Source: Palsa-504 sp963739615
Lineage (GTDB): Bacteria > Actinomycetota > Actinomycetes > Streptosporangiales > Streptosporangiaceae
Direction: 5' to 3'
Assembly: GCA_963739615.1 (NCBI GenBank)
Contig: CAVUBD010000019.1
Location: forward strand, 62,001 to 126,000
Length of the DNA stretch: 64,000 bases
The notes under the pieces were generated by a model that was not told the DNA's origin, did no database searches, and saw only the letters and a list, made by a program, of their open reading frames with translations. The position numbers and the translations under genes are program-made. Below, piece by piece: positions 43,118-55,865 of the stretch (positions are counted from its first letter, which is position 1; every line of letters starts with the position of its first letter).

Positions 43118-43977
43118 GCAGAGTGCAGGCGCTGCTGCGCGGTTTCCTTTCCCGGCCTCGCTACGAGGTCTTCCCGTCCAAGGGCACCGAGCAGGCGGTC
43201 CTGGACTGGGTGCCGGCCGGGATGACCGTCACCGTCACCGCGTCGCCCGTCAAGGGCCTGGACGCCACGATCGAGCTCACCGAGCGGCTCACCGCGCGCG
43301 GCTACCGGGTCGTGCCGCACCTGGCGGCTCGTTCGGTGGCCGGCGAGGCCCACCTGGCGGCCATCGTGGCCCGGCTGCAGGCCTGCGGCGTGGACGACGT
43401 GTTCGTGCCTGGCGGGGACGCGCCGCATCCGGCCGGCCCGTTCGAGGGCGCGCTGCCGCTGCTGGAACGGCTGACCGAGATGGGCCGCCCGTTCAGCCGG
43501 ATCGGCATCACCGGCTACCCGGAAAGCCATCCGAAAATCCACGATGACGTCACCGTCCAGGCCATGTGGGACAAGCGCAGGCACGCAAGCTACATCGTGA
43601 GCAACGTGTGCTTCGACGCGGCCGGCCTGAGCCGCTGGATCCGGCGGATCAGGGCCCGCGGCGTGACCCTGCCGCTGTACGTCGGGCTGGCCGGGCCGGC
43701 CGAGCGGACCCGGCTGCTGACGATGGCGGCGGTGGCCGGCGCGTCGGAGTCGGCCCGGTTCATCACCAGGCACCCGAACTGGATCCTGCGGTTGTGGGCG
43801 CCCGGCGGGTACAGCCCGGACCGGCTGCTCGACCGCGCGGCCGCGGTGATTACCGCGCCGGCCGCGGGCGTGGCCGGCCTGCACCTGTTCACCTTCAACC
43901 AGCTCCAGCCGGCCGAGCAATGGCGCCGCGCCGCGCTGGAGCGCCTCGGATATGACAAACCACTACTGGCAGGGTGA
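43114..43977 (+). CDS. MetF-like methylenetetrahydrofolate reductase
   Basis: The 287-residue protein starts at GTG 43114 overlapping the DUF1638 stop. It resembles the MTHFR barrel: RYEVFPSKGTEQAVLDWVPA, then MTVTVTASPVKGLDATIELT, then GYRVVPHLAARSV and VFVPGGDAPHPAGPFEGALP. The segment FSRIGITGYPESHPKI is a hallmark of the fold. In this operon the physiologically useful direction is oxidation of methyl-THF to methylene-THF, as proposed for the MetF2 of aerobic chloromethane degraders. The electron acceptor is not evident; nearby ETF genes are a candidate. Confidence 0.82.
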   Translation: MSRVQALLRGFLSRPRYEVFPSKGTEQAVLDWVPAGMTVTVTASPVKGLDATIELTERLTARGYRVVPHLAARSVAGEAHLAAIVARLQACGVDDVFVPGGDAPHPAGPFEGALPLLERLTEMGRPFSRIGITGYPESHPKIHDDVTVQAMWDKRRHASYIVSNVCFDAAGLSRWIRRIRARGVTLPLYVGLAGPAERTRLLTMAAVAGASESARFITRHPNWILRLWAPGGYSPDRLLDRAAAVITAPAAGVAGLHLFTFNQLQPAEQWRRAALERLGYDKPLLAG

Positions 43978-43984
43978 CACCACC

Positions 43985-46496
43985 ATGACCGATATCCCCG
44001 CCCGGGCCAGCGCCGTCATCATCGGCGCGGGCATCGTCGGCAACAGCCTCGTGCACCACCTGGCCCTGCTCGGCTGGCGTGACCTCGTCCTGGTGGACAA
44101 GGGGCCGATGCCGAACCCCGGCGGCTCGACCGGCCACGCCTCCAACTTCATCTTCCCGATCGAGTACTCCAAGATGATGTTCGAGCTGACCGAGGACAGC
44201 ACCGCGCAGTACTCCGGGCTCGGCGTGTTCACCCAGAGCGGCGGGATCGAGGTGGCCCGCACCACCGAGCGGATGACCGAGCTGCGCAGGCGGTGCACCC
44301 AGGCCAAGTCGTGGGGCATCCCGGCCGAGCTGATCACGCCGGGCGAGGTGAGCAAGCTGGTGCCCTACCTGGACGAGTCGGTCATCCTCGGCGGCGCGCA
44401 CTTCCCCACCGTGGGCGTGGTCGACTCGCTGCGGGCCGGCACGCTGATGCGGGAACGCGCGCAGCAGGCCGGCGCGCTCACCGTGCTGGCGGGTACCGAG
44501 GTCCACGGCATCTCGGTTTCCGGCGGCCGGGTCAGCGGCGTGACGACCAGCCAGGGCGAGATCGCCACCGATAACGTCGTCATCTGCTGCGGCGTCTGGT
44601 CGCCGCGGATCGCCCGGATGGCCGGGGCCAGGCTCGCGCTCACCCCGACCGTGCACCAGATGATCAGCGTGGGTCCGATCGCGCTGTTCGCCGACACCCC
44701 CGGCGAGATCTCCTACCCGATCGTCAGGGACGTGGACACCAACATGTACGAGCGGCAGCACGGCGGCGACATGGAGGTCGGCTCGTACGCGCACCGCCCG
44801 ATCATCGTCCCGCCCGATGAGATCCCGTCCATCGAGGAGTCGGTGCTCTCGCCGACCGAGATGCCGTTCACCCAGGAGGACTTCGACCCGCAGCTGGAGC
44901 AGGCGCTTGAGCTGATGCCCGAGCTGCTCGGCGACGAGCGGGCCGGCATCAGGTACGCGATCAACGGCCTGATCTCGATGACCCCGGACGGGCACCCGCT
45001 GCTCGGCGAGATGCCGGAGGCCAGGGGGCTGTGGGCGGCGGCGGCCAGCTGGATCAAGGAAGGCCCGGGCTGCGGGCGCGCGGTGGCCGAGCTCATGTCC
45101 GGCCAGGTGCCCACGGTCGACGTGCACGAGGCGGACGCGGCCCGGTTCTACCCGTTCCAGGCCACCGCGGCGCACGTCCGCGGCCGGGCCCGGGAGGGCT
45201 TCAACAAGATGTACGGCATCGTGCACCCGGCCGAGCAATGGGAATCCGGGCGGCCCGTGCGGGTCAGCCCGGTGTATGAGCGGGAACGCGCGCTCGGCGC
45301 GGTGTTCTACGAGACCGCGGGGTGGGAGCGGCCGTTCTGGTACGCCTCGAACTCGGACCTGCTCGACCGGTACGCCGGGCGGCTGATGGAGCGGTCGGCG
45401 GAATGGGAGTCGCGCTGGTGGTCGCCGGTCATCAACGCCGAGCACCTGGCCATGCGGGACGCTTGCGCGCTGGTCGACCTGTCTGCCTTCGCCGTCCTCG
45501 AGATATCCGGGCCGGCCGCGCTCGAGGCGGTGCAGACGCTGTTCGGTCGCCCAGCTGGACGTGCGGGTCGGCCGGGTGGTGTACACCTCCTGGCTGGACG
45601 AGAACGGCGGGTTCCGGGCCGACCTGACCGTCATGCGGCTGGCCGCGGACCGGTTCCGGGTCGTGACCGGCGGCGCGACCGGGAGGTCCGACGCCAAGTG
45701 GGTCAGCGACCACCTGCCCGCCGGGGCGTTCCTCGCCGACCTCACCTCGGCCTGGACGACGATCGGGCTGTGGGGCCCGCGGGCCAGGGACGTCCTGGCG
45801 GCGGTCAGTGCCGACGACGTGTCGCACCCGGGGTTCGGGTTCGGCACCTGCCGCGATATCGAGATCGACGGCATCGTGGTGCTCGCCTCGCGCATCTCCT
45901 ACGTCGGCGAGCTCGGCTGGGAACTGCACGTGCCGATCGAGCAGGGCGCCCGGCTGTGGGACACCCTGTGGGCGGCGGGCCAGCCGTACGGACTGGTGCC
46001 GGCCGGCATCGGTGTGTACGGCACGACCGGCCGGCTGGAGAAGGGGTACCGCGCGTTCGGCGCCGAGCTCACCCCCGACTACACGCTTGTCGAAGCAGGC
46101 ATGACCCGGCCCAGGGTCAAGCCGCAGCCGTTCATCGGCAAGGACGCCTACCTGCGGCAGCGGGCCGAGCCGCCGTGTGCGGTGCTGTGCACCCTCACCG
46201 TGGACTCGCACGAGTCGGCGGACGGGGCGTTGCGGTACATGCTCGGCGGCGAGCCGATCCTCCTCCCGTCGGGCGCGCGCCTGGTGGACGCCGAGGGGCG
46301 GCCGTCGTACGTGACCAGCGCGGGTTCGGGCCCGTCGGTGGGCAAGCACCTGCTGATGGCGTACCTGCCCGCGGACCTCGCGACCGAGGGCAGCTCGCTG
46401 CTGGTGGAGTACATGGGCGAGCAGTACCCGGTCACGGTGGCGGTGGCAGGCGCCACGCCGCTGTTCGATCCTTCGAACGAGCGGATCAGGAGCTGA
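43985..46496 (+). CDS. Dimethylglycine/sarcosine dehydrogenase-like FAD-GcvT protein (frameshift near 45545)
   Basis: The N-terminal ~400 residues are a DAO-type FAD oxidase/dehydrogenase: SAVIIGAGIVGNSLVHHLAL, then GGSTGHASNF, whose His51 aligns with the FAD-linked His of dimethylglycine dehydrogenases, and SMTPDGHPLLGEMPEARGLW. The C-terminal part is a GcvT-like folate domain (RVVYTSWLDENGGFRADLTV, then ISYVGELGWELHVPIEQGAR). At 45545/45546 one extra G breaks the frame; removing it gives LFVAQLDVRVGRVVY and a single 836-residue protein, so an assembly error is likely. The enzyme would oxidise an N-methyl group, pass electrons to ETF and hand the C1 unit to THF as methylene-THF. ETF genes follow directly. 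Confidence 0.87.
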
Positions 46497-46503
46497 GCCA
46501 GCT

Positions 46504-47256
46504 ATGGAGATACTCGTCTGCGTCAAGCGGGTCCCCACCGTGGGCGGCAAGATCGCGGTGACCCCGGACGGGCAGGAGGTCGACACCCGGATGTCCGGGT
46601 TCTCCATCAGCCCGCACGAGGAGTGCGCGGTCGAGGAGGCGGTCCAGATCACCGAGCGCGCGGGCGGCTCGGTGACGGTGGCGACCCTGGGCCCCGAGGC
46701 CGCGATCGAGCAGCTCCGCGGCGCCCTCGCGCTCGGCGCCGGCCGGGCGGTGCTGCTTGAGACCGACGGCCGCGAGTTCGGCCCGATCGCGACCGCGGCC
46801 GCCATCGCCGCCGAGGTCCGGGCACACGGGTATGACCTGGTGCTGCTGGGCAACGAGGCGGCCGACACCGGCGACTACCAGGTCGGCGTCCGGCTGGCGC
46901 ACGAGCTCGGCTGGCCGGCCGCCACCGGGATCAAGAACCTGTCGGTGGCGCCGGGTGGCGTGGTCGCCCGCCGCGAGTACCGCGGGGTGGAGGAGGCCTA
47001 CGAGCTGCCGCTGCCCGCCGTGATCACGGTCAGGGAAGGCATCAACCTGCCGCGCTACCCGTCGCTGCCGGGGCGGCTGCGGGCCAAGCGGGCTCCGGTC
47101 GAGCGCTCGTCACCCGCGTGGGCGGCCGAAGGCCTGCGCAAGGAGGCGCTGCGCGTGCCCGCGTCGAGCAAGCACCAGGCCACCGTGCTTGGCAACGGCG
47201 TGGACGCGGTACCAGAGCTGGTCCGCGTCCTAGCCGAACTGGGGATCCTGTCATGA
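46504..47256 (+). CDS. etfB: Electron transfer flavoprotein beta subunit
   Basis: The 250-residue protein shows the ETF-beta pattern: MEILVCVKRVPTVGGKIAVT, then GFSISPHEECAVEEAVQITE, then VLLGNEAADTGDYQVGVRLA and TVREGINLPRYPSLPGRLRA. It starts seven bases after the FAD/GcvT gene. ETF shuttles electrons from acyl-CoA and dimethylglycine/sarcosine dehydrogenases to ETF:quinone oxidoreductase. This copy is dedicated by context to the adjacent dehydrogenase. Confidence 0.92.
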   Translation: MEILVCVKRVPTVGGKIAVTPDGQEVDTRMSGFSISPHEECAVEEAVQITERAGGSVTVATLGPEAAIEQLRGALALGAGRAVLLETDGREFGPIATAAAIAAEVRAHGYDLVLLGNEAADTGDYQVGVRLAHELGWPAATGIKNLSVAPGGVVARREYRGVEEAYELPLPAVITVREGINLPRYPSLPGRLRAKRAPVERSSPAWAAEGLRKEALRVPASSKHQATVLGNGVDAVPELVRVLAELGILS

Positions 47257-48236
47257 CCGTCCTGTGCCTGGTCGAACTCGACGGCGCCGACCCCGCGGAC
47301 GCTTCGCTCCGGGCCGTGACCCTCGGCCGGAGCCTGGGTGATACTTCTCTCAGCGCCGTCATGTTTACGGACCCGGACGCCGTGCCGGTCGCCGCGCTGG
47401 CCGAGTGCGGTGTCACGGACGTGTACGTGATCGAGCCCGGCGCGCTTGGCCTCGTCCCCCCGGGCCAGCACTGCTACGCGCCGCAGGCCTGGGGCCGGGT
47501 GCTGGCCGGGCTGGCGGCCGAGACCGGCGCGACCGCCGTGCTGGCGGCCGGCACCGACCGGGGTAACGAGGTGATGGCCCACCTCGGCGCGATCACCTGT
47601 TTGCCCATGGCCGCGAACTGCACGCTGGTCACGCCGGACGGCGGCCGTACGCACCGGCTCGTCCGGCACCGGTGGGCCGGGCTGCTGTTCGAGGACGCGG
47701 TCATGGAGGCCGCCGTCGCGCTGTTCACCGTGGCCACCGACGCGGTCGCGCCGGTGCCCGCCGCTGCGGGGGCTCCCGTCCAGGTGCATGTGCACCAGCC
47801 TGAGCTGGCCGAGGCCGACCTAGTGGTGCGGGCGACCGAATCGGCCGGGCGGGCCGGCGGGGTGTCGCTGGCCACCGCGCGCGTCGTGGTGGGCGGCGGC
47901 CGCGGCGTCGGGGGTGCCGACGGGTTCGACTCGCTCGAGGAGCTGGCCGAGCTGCTCGGCGGCGTCATCGGGGTCTCCCGCGTGGTCACCTCCGAGGGCT
48001 GGCGCCCGCACCGGCAGCAGGTCGGCCAGACCGGTACCAAGATCACCCCGGAGCTCTACCTGGCCTGCGGCATCAGCGGCGCCATCCAGCACATCGCGGG
48101 CTGCGCGGGCGCCAGGCACATCATCGCCATCAACACCGACCCGGGCGCCCCCATCCTCGCCCACGCCGATTATGCCGTTATCGGAGATTTGCATAAGGTG
48201 ATCCCCGCCTTGGTTGCCGCCCTGCGTGACCGCTGA
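47253..48236 (+). CDS. etfA: Electron transfer flavoprotein alpha subunit
   Basis: ATG 47253 overlaps the beta-subunit stop (ATGA), giving tight coupling. Of 327 residues, the C-terminal FAD domain is well conserved: VVVGGGRGVGGADGFDSLEE, then SEGWRPHRQQVGQTGTKITP, then GISGAIQHIAGCAGARHIIA and LAHADYAVIGDLHKVIPALV. The N-terminal half is more diverged. It forms the heterodimer with the beta subunit, completing the electron pathway of the island. Confidence 0.92.
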   Translation: MTVLCLVELDGADPADASLRAVTLGRSLGDTSLSAVMFTDPDAVPVAALAECGVTDVYVIEPGALGLVPPGQHCYAPQAWGRVLAGLAAETGATAVLAAGTDRGNEVMAHLGAITCLPMAANCTLVTPDGGRTHRLVRHRWAGLLFEDAVMEAAVALFTVATDAVAPVPAAAGAPVQVHVHQPELAEADLVVRATESAGRAGGVSLATARVVVGGGRGVGGADGFDSLEELAELLGGVIGVSRVVTSEGWRPHRQQVGQTGTKITPELYLACGISGAIQHIAGCAGARHIIAINTDPGAPILAHADYAVIGDLHKVIPALVAALRDR

Positions 48237-48343
48237 GGTCGTACCCTTTCCGCAAGTGCGCAATTGTCTCAGTGTGATCGGCGCAGGGATGGGAAGGTGA
48301 GAATGGTCGGGACGCATCTTCACGCGCGAGGGATGGGGAACTT

Positions 48344-50462
<2,119 letters not shown>

Positions 50463-50470
<8 letters not shown>

Positions 50471-52991
50471 GCACGCCCGGGCCCGCGGGGCCGCTGGCCC
50501 TCCGGTCTCCACGTACCGGCTGCAGCTCAGGGACAGTTTCGGGTTCGAGCGGGCCGCCGAGCAGGCCGGCTGACCTGACCGCGCTCGGCGTGACGCACGT
50601 CTACCTGTCGCCGATCCTGCAGGCCAATCCGGGCTCCGCGCACGGATACGACGTGGTAGACCATTCGCTGGTCTCGACGGACCTCGGCGGGGAGAACGCG
50701 TTCCGCGCGATGGTGGCGGAGTTCCACCGGCACCGCCTCGGGGTGGTGGTCGACGTGGTGCCCAACCACATGGCCAGGCCGACCCCTGAGTCGCTCAACC
50801 AGCAGCTGTGGTCGGTGCTCTACCAGGGGCGTAAATCCCCGTACGCGCACTGGTTCGACGTCGACTGGGACGCGCAGGACGGCCGGCTGCTGATGCCGAT
50901 CCTGGGCGGCCCGCTGGAGAAGTGCCTGGACGATTTCATCATCGACACGGCGCTGCGCGACCCGGAGCATCCTGGGCACTCCGGACCGGTGCTGCGCTAT
51001 TTCGAGCACGTGCTGCCGCTGCGGGACGGGATCGCCGACCTGCCCCTCGGCGTGCTGCTGGCCCAGCAGCACTACCGGCTCACCGACTGGCACGACGCGG
51101 CCACCCAGCTCAACTGGCGCCGGTTCTTCGACATCGACACGCTCATCGCGGTCCGGGTCGAGGATCCCGACGTGTTCCACGCCACTCACCAGGTGCTGCT
51201 GCGCCTGGTGAGTGAGGGGCTGATCGACGGCCTGCGGGTAGATCATCCCGACGGGCTGGCCGATCCGGCCGGTTACCTGCGGCGGCTGGCCGCGGCCACC
51301 GGTGACGCGTGGGTCGTGGTGGAGAAGATCCTGGCCTACGGCGAGGAACTGCCCGACTGGCCCTGCGCAGGCACCACCGGCTACGACACCCTCAACCTGG
51401 TCGGCGGCCTGTTCGTGGATCCTGCCGGGGCTGAGCCGCTGACCAGCGAATACCGCCGCTTCACCGGCGGAGCGGCGAGCTTCGCCGAGGTGGAGCGTGA
51501 CGCCAAGCAGTACATCGCCGACGGCACCTTCGCCGCCGAACTGGCCCGGCTCACCCGGCTGTTCGCCCGCGCGGGCTACCCGGACCTGGACGGCTTTACC
51601 CCGGCGGACCTGCATGACGTCCTGGTCGTCCTGCTGGCCGAGTTCGGCGTGTACCGGGCCTACGTGACGCCGGGCCAGCCGCCGCCTGACGCGTCCCTGG
51701 CCGCGGCGACCGCGGCCGCCTCATCGGCTCGTGTCCGCCTGGATGAGCACCTTCATCCCGCTCTCGACGCGATATACGCCGCCGTGCTCGGCCTGGGCGG
51801 GCCGCCGGCGACCCGGAGCAGCAGGCCGCGCGCGACGAAGTAGTCGTGCGGTTCGGCCAGACCACCGGCCCGGTGCTGGCCAAGGGGGTGGAGGACACCG
51901 CGTTCTACCGGTGGTCCCGGCTGGCCGCGCTGAACGAGGTGGGCGGCAACCCGGATATCTTCGGCGTCAGCCCGGCGGAATTCCACGCCGAGGCCAGCCG
52001 CCTGGCCGCCCGGTGGCCCGCCACCTTGACCGCGTTGTCTACCCACGACACCAAGCGGCAGGAAGACGTGCGGGCCAGGCTGGCCGTGCTCGCCGAATGG
52101 CCGGAAGAATGGGGACATCAGGTCACCGAGTGGCACGGAATGGCGAGATGGCTCGCCGACGGCGCGGCGGCGCAGGCCACGGAGCGGGCCCCAGAGCCCG
52201 ACCTGGAGTACCTGATGTGGCAGACCCTGGTCGGCGCCTGGCTGATCGGCGGCGAGCGCGCGGCCGGGTACCTCGGCAAGGCGATGCACGAGGCCAAGAC
52301 CCGGACCTCGTGGACCGTGCCCCGGCCGGGATATGAGTCGGCGGTGCTCGGCCTGGCCGACGCCGTGACCAGCGACCCGGAACTGACGGCCGCCATCGCC
52401 AGCTTCGTGGCCAGGATCGCGCCGGACGCTCGGGTGAATTCCCTCGGGGCCAAGCTGGTGCAGCTGACCATGCCCGGCGTAGCCGACATCTACCAGGGCT
52501 GCGAGCTCACCGGCCTCTCGCTGGTGGACCCGGACAACCGGCGCCCGGTCGACTACCAGCGCCGCCGCAGGCTGCTGGCCGCGCTCGAGGCCGGCCCGGA
52601 CCAGGCGGTCGGCCTGGACGCGGAGAAACTGCTCGTCACCTCCCGTGCGCTGCGGCTGCGCCGGGACCACCCGGACTGGTTCGCCGGCGGCTACCTCCCG
52701 CTCGCGTGCGACGGACCGGCCGCCGGGCACGCGGTCGCCTTCCAGCGCGGCGGGCACGCGGTCACCGTCGCCACCCGGCTGCCCGCCGGGCTGCGACGGC
52801 GCGGCGGCTGGGCGGATACCGTCCTGCCGCTGCCCGAACTCCACTGGCGGGACGTGCTGACCGGCGTCAGGCACGCCGGCCTGCGGCCGCCGCTGGCCGA
52901 GCTGACCTGGCGGCTCCCGGTGGCCCTCCTCATCCCAGAGCGGATCTACGTCTCCGAGCGCGATCGGATCGCGCCCGGAGACCTGCTATGA
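50463..52991 (+). CDS. treY: Maltooligosyl trehalose synthase (two frameshifts)
   Basis: TreY isomerises the reducing end of maltooligosaccharide to a trehalosyl end. GTG 50463 begins VAEHARARGAAGPPVSTYRL. One extra G at 50572 disrupts AAEQAGYLTALGVTHVYLSP. One missing G near 51806 disrupts the stretch before PEQQAARDEVVVRFGQTTGP. With both corrected the protein is about 842 residues, normal for the family. Catalytic pieces are GLIDGLRVDHPDGLADP, WVVVEKILAYGEELP and the C-terminal LSTHDTKRQEDVRARLA, all intact. Two compensating indels in an otherwise perfect gene argue for sequencing error. The stop overlaps treZ. Confidence 0.9.
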
Positions 52992-54791
52992 CCGCATTCA
53001 GTGTCTGGGCACCGTCCGCTTCCAGGGTCGAGGTCGAGGTCGCGGGCCAGCGCTACCCGCTGAGCCAGGACCATGCAGGGACGTCCGCCGGATGGTCCGG
53101 ATGGTGGGGCGCCGACGTGCCCGCGGTGTCCGCCGGCATCGACTACGGGTTCAGCCTGGACGGCGGGGAGACCCTGCCGGATCCCCGGTCGCTGCGGCAG
53201 CCGTCCGGGATCAGGGGCCTGAGCCGCACCTACGACCATTCGGCCTTCCGCTGGACCGACCGCAGCTGGCGCGGCGACCCGCTGCACGGGTCGGTGATCT
53301 ACGAGCTGCACGTCGGCACGTTCACCAGCCAGGGCACGTTCGACGCGGCCATCGGGCGGCTGGACCATATCCGTGACCTCGGCGTGAACACGGTCGAGCT
53401 GATGCCGGTCGCGACGTTTCCCGGCGACCACGGCTGGGGCTACGACGGGATCAACCTATGGGCGGTGCATGAGCCGTACGGGGGGCCTGACGGGCTGAAG
53501 CGGTTCGTGGACGCCTGTCACGCGCGCGGCCTGGCCGTCATGCTCGACGTGGTGTACAACCACGTGGGCATCGGCAACCGGCTGGACGCCTTCGGGCCGT
53601 ACTTCACCGATGCGCACGTGACGCCCTGGGGTCCCGCGGTCAACCTGGACCAGCCGGGGTCCGACGAGGTCCGTGCCTACCTGATCGGCAACGCCCTGAT
53701 GTGGCTGCGCGACTACCACCTCGACGGGCTGCGGCTGGACGCGGTGCACGCGCTGGAAGACCACCGGGCCCTGCACTTCCTGGAAGACCTGGCGGTCCAG
53801 GTACAGGCCCTCGCGGCCTGGCTGAACCGCGAGCTGGTGCTGGTCGCCGAGTCCGACACCAACGATCCCCGGCTGGTCACCTCCAGGGAAGCGGGCGGCT
53901 ACGGGCTGAGTGCCCAGTGGAGCGACGACTTCCACCACGCGGTCCACGCGGCGATCACCGGCGAACGGCAGGGCTACTACTGCGACTTCGGGTCACTGGC
54001 GACGCTGGCCAAGACCTACACCAGGGTGTTCTTCCACGACGGCAGCTGGTCCGGCTTCCGCGGCCGGACGCACGGACGGCAGGTCGACGTGTTCCGTGTC
54101 CCGGCCCACCGCTTCCTCGGCTATCTCCAGGATCACGACCAGATCGGCAACCGGGCCACCGGCGACCGGATCTCCGCCACGCTGCCGCCCGAGCTCGTCA
54201 AGGTCGCCGCCGGCCTGGTGCTGACCTCGCCCTACACGCCGATGCTGTTCATGGGCGAGGAGTGGGGCGCGGACACCCCGTGGCAGTACTTCACCGATCA
54301 CATCGAGCCCTGGCTCGCGGAGGCTGTCGCCGAGGGGCCGCAAGGCCGAGTTCAGCGGGCACGGCTGGGGTCCGGCCGAGGTGCCCGACCCCCAGGACAA
54401 GGAGACCTTCCTGCGCTCCAAGCTGGACTGGAAGCAGCTCGAGCACGAGCCGTACCTCGGCCTGCTGGCCTGGTACCGGGAGCTGATCACGCTGCGCCGG
54501 GCTAGGTCCGAGCTGACCGATCCGCGGCTGGACCGGGTCCAGGCCGACTTCGACGAGGACGCGCGGTGGATCCTGGCCCGGCGGGGAAGGCTGCGGATCG
54601 CGGCGAACATCGGCCCGCAGCCCGCCCGGCTGCCGCTCGGGCAGCCCGGCACCGGCTTGCTCGCCGCCTCCAGGCCGGAGGTCGCGATCACGCAGGACAT
54701 GGCCACGATGCCCCCCGCCTCTTTCGCCGTCATCGAGACCCGGGCCGTTCGGTCGGCGTCGGAGTTACGGGCTCAGGTGCAGCTTTGCTGA
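52988..54791 (+). CDS. treZ: Maltooligosyltrehalose trehalohydrolase (frameshift near 54335)
   Basis: TreZ releases free trehalose from the TreY product. ATG 52988 overlaps the treY stop (ATGA). The 600-residue corrected protein has an N-terminal beta domain (MTAFSVWAPSASRVEVEVAG) and GH13 barrel: ELHVGTFTSQGTFDAAIGRL, VMLDVVYNHVGIGN, Asp in HLDGLRLDAVHALED, Glu in LVLVAESDTNDPRL and YLQDHDQIGNR. An extra G in the GGGG run 54334-54337 shifts the frame; correcting it gives AEGRKAEFSGHGWGPAEVPD. The last few residues (ELRAQVQLC) overlap by 19 bases the end of the convergent lipoprotein gene. Confidence 0.92.
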
Positions 54792-55411
54792 GCGGCGCTG
54801 ACCACGGTGCCGAAGGTCCACGGGTTCTGCGGCGCGTTGCCGCCCTGCAGCGCCTTGGGCAGGCCGGCCGGGAACTCGAAGGATGCCCGGGACCAGAAAT
54901 AGCGGGTGCCCGATGCGGAGCAGGCCTTCACCGGGTCGCTCAACGTGATCACCGCGGGCACCGGGTACACGGTGCCGGCCGCGCAGTTCGGATTGCAGCC
55001 GTCGAGCTTGTACGTGCCCGTCCCCACGGCCTCGGTGGCGGACCACGTGGTCCACTTCATCTGGTAAAGAAATGCGGTGGAATCACCGGAAAGCGCGCAA
55101 CCCGAATTACAGGCCGGCTCGTTGAGGGGGGTCCCGTTAATGTCCTGGCCCGCGGCCAGGAACGTGCTGGATCCCGAGGCCGAGGCGGTCACGCTAGGCG
55201 AGACAGACGGGGCGGCCGAGGCGGGCGGGGCGGAGGGCGACCCGCCCGAGGCGGCCAACGCGGTCGGCGCCGCGGTGCTGCTTGCCGGGCTCGAGGGCGC
55301 CGACGCGGCGGTGCTCGTGGCCGAGTTGCAGGCCGTCAGCAGCAAGGCGGCACCCGCGAGCAGGCCTCCGGCTACGATCGGCCGGGCTCTTCGCGAATTC
55401 GCAGTCAACAT
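54773..55411 (-). CDS. Putative secreted lipoprotein
   Basis: The 212-residue protein starts at ATG 55411 with AAGGG upstream (GTG 55423 is an alternative). A signal peptide with basic n-region ends in the lipobox LLLTAC (about residue 28), giving a lipidated Cys. A Ser/Ala/Pro-rich linker (~30-80) follows. The folded part has six Cys (NEPACNSGCALSGD, DGCNPNCAAG, then KACS and the final QQSCT). Its spacing resembles small secreted actinomycete proteins that fold with disulfides. I do not recognise a functional family. Confidence 0.8.
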   Translation of the reverse strand: MLTANSRRARPIVAGGLLAGAALLLTACNSATSTAASAPSSPASSTAAPTALAASGGSPSAPPASAAPSVSPSVTASASGSSTFLAAGQDINGTPLNEPACNSGCALSGDSTAFLYQMKWTTWSATEAVGTGTYKLDGCNPNCAAGTVYPVPAVITLSDPVKACSASGTRYFWSRASFEFPAGLPKALQGGNAPQNPWTFGTVVSAAQQSCT

Positions 55412-55498
55412 CAATGTCCGCACCCTTTAAGTTCCTTAGCGGCTCGGTGAGCCAGGTCACCTATAGGACGTCCGGCTTGCCGCCATGGTTGGAACCGC

Positions 55499-55660
55499 GT
55501 GTTCGTGACCCCGCGCCGGGTCCGCTTCGTCGAGTCCGAGTACGCCGTTCCACGTGAATCACTGCGCCAGGTACTCGGCGAATTCCGCCGGGTCCGCGCC
55601 GAGGTCGATCCCGAAGCCAGATTCGGTAATTCCTACCTGACCCAGGTCTTCGGCGGAGAC
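55499..55660 (+). pseudogene. FAD-linked sugar-lactone oxidase remnant
   Basis: The reading VFVTPRRVRFVESEYAVPRE matches the C-terminal region of gulonolactone/arabinonolactone oxidase-type enzymes. It is joined to what looks like the extreme C-terminus (RAEVDPEARFGNSYLTQVFG). The section between, normally about 80 residues with the substrate-binding histidines, and the entire FAD domain are missing. No ribosome site or intact start is present. This is another internal-deletion remnant, like purU. Confidence 0.6.
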
Positions 55661-55865
55661 CATCATTTCGTTACCGATCGATTACGTAAAGCTACTCACT
55701 TGAACCGTCGCCGACCGGGGGCCCGTAGTCCAGGTTAGTGGCCGGCGCGCGCGGCCGCCGTGATCACCGCCTTCGTTCTCCAAGGCGGCCGCGGCACCGG
55801 TCACGCAGATGATCATGTTTCACGGCGAGTCCTGGTGATCCCGGACCGGAAGACAGGAGATGCGG

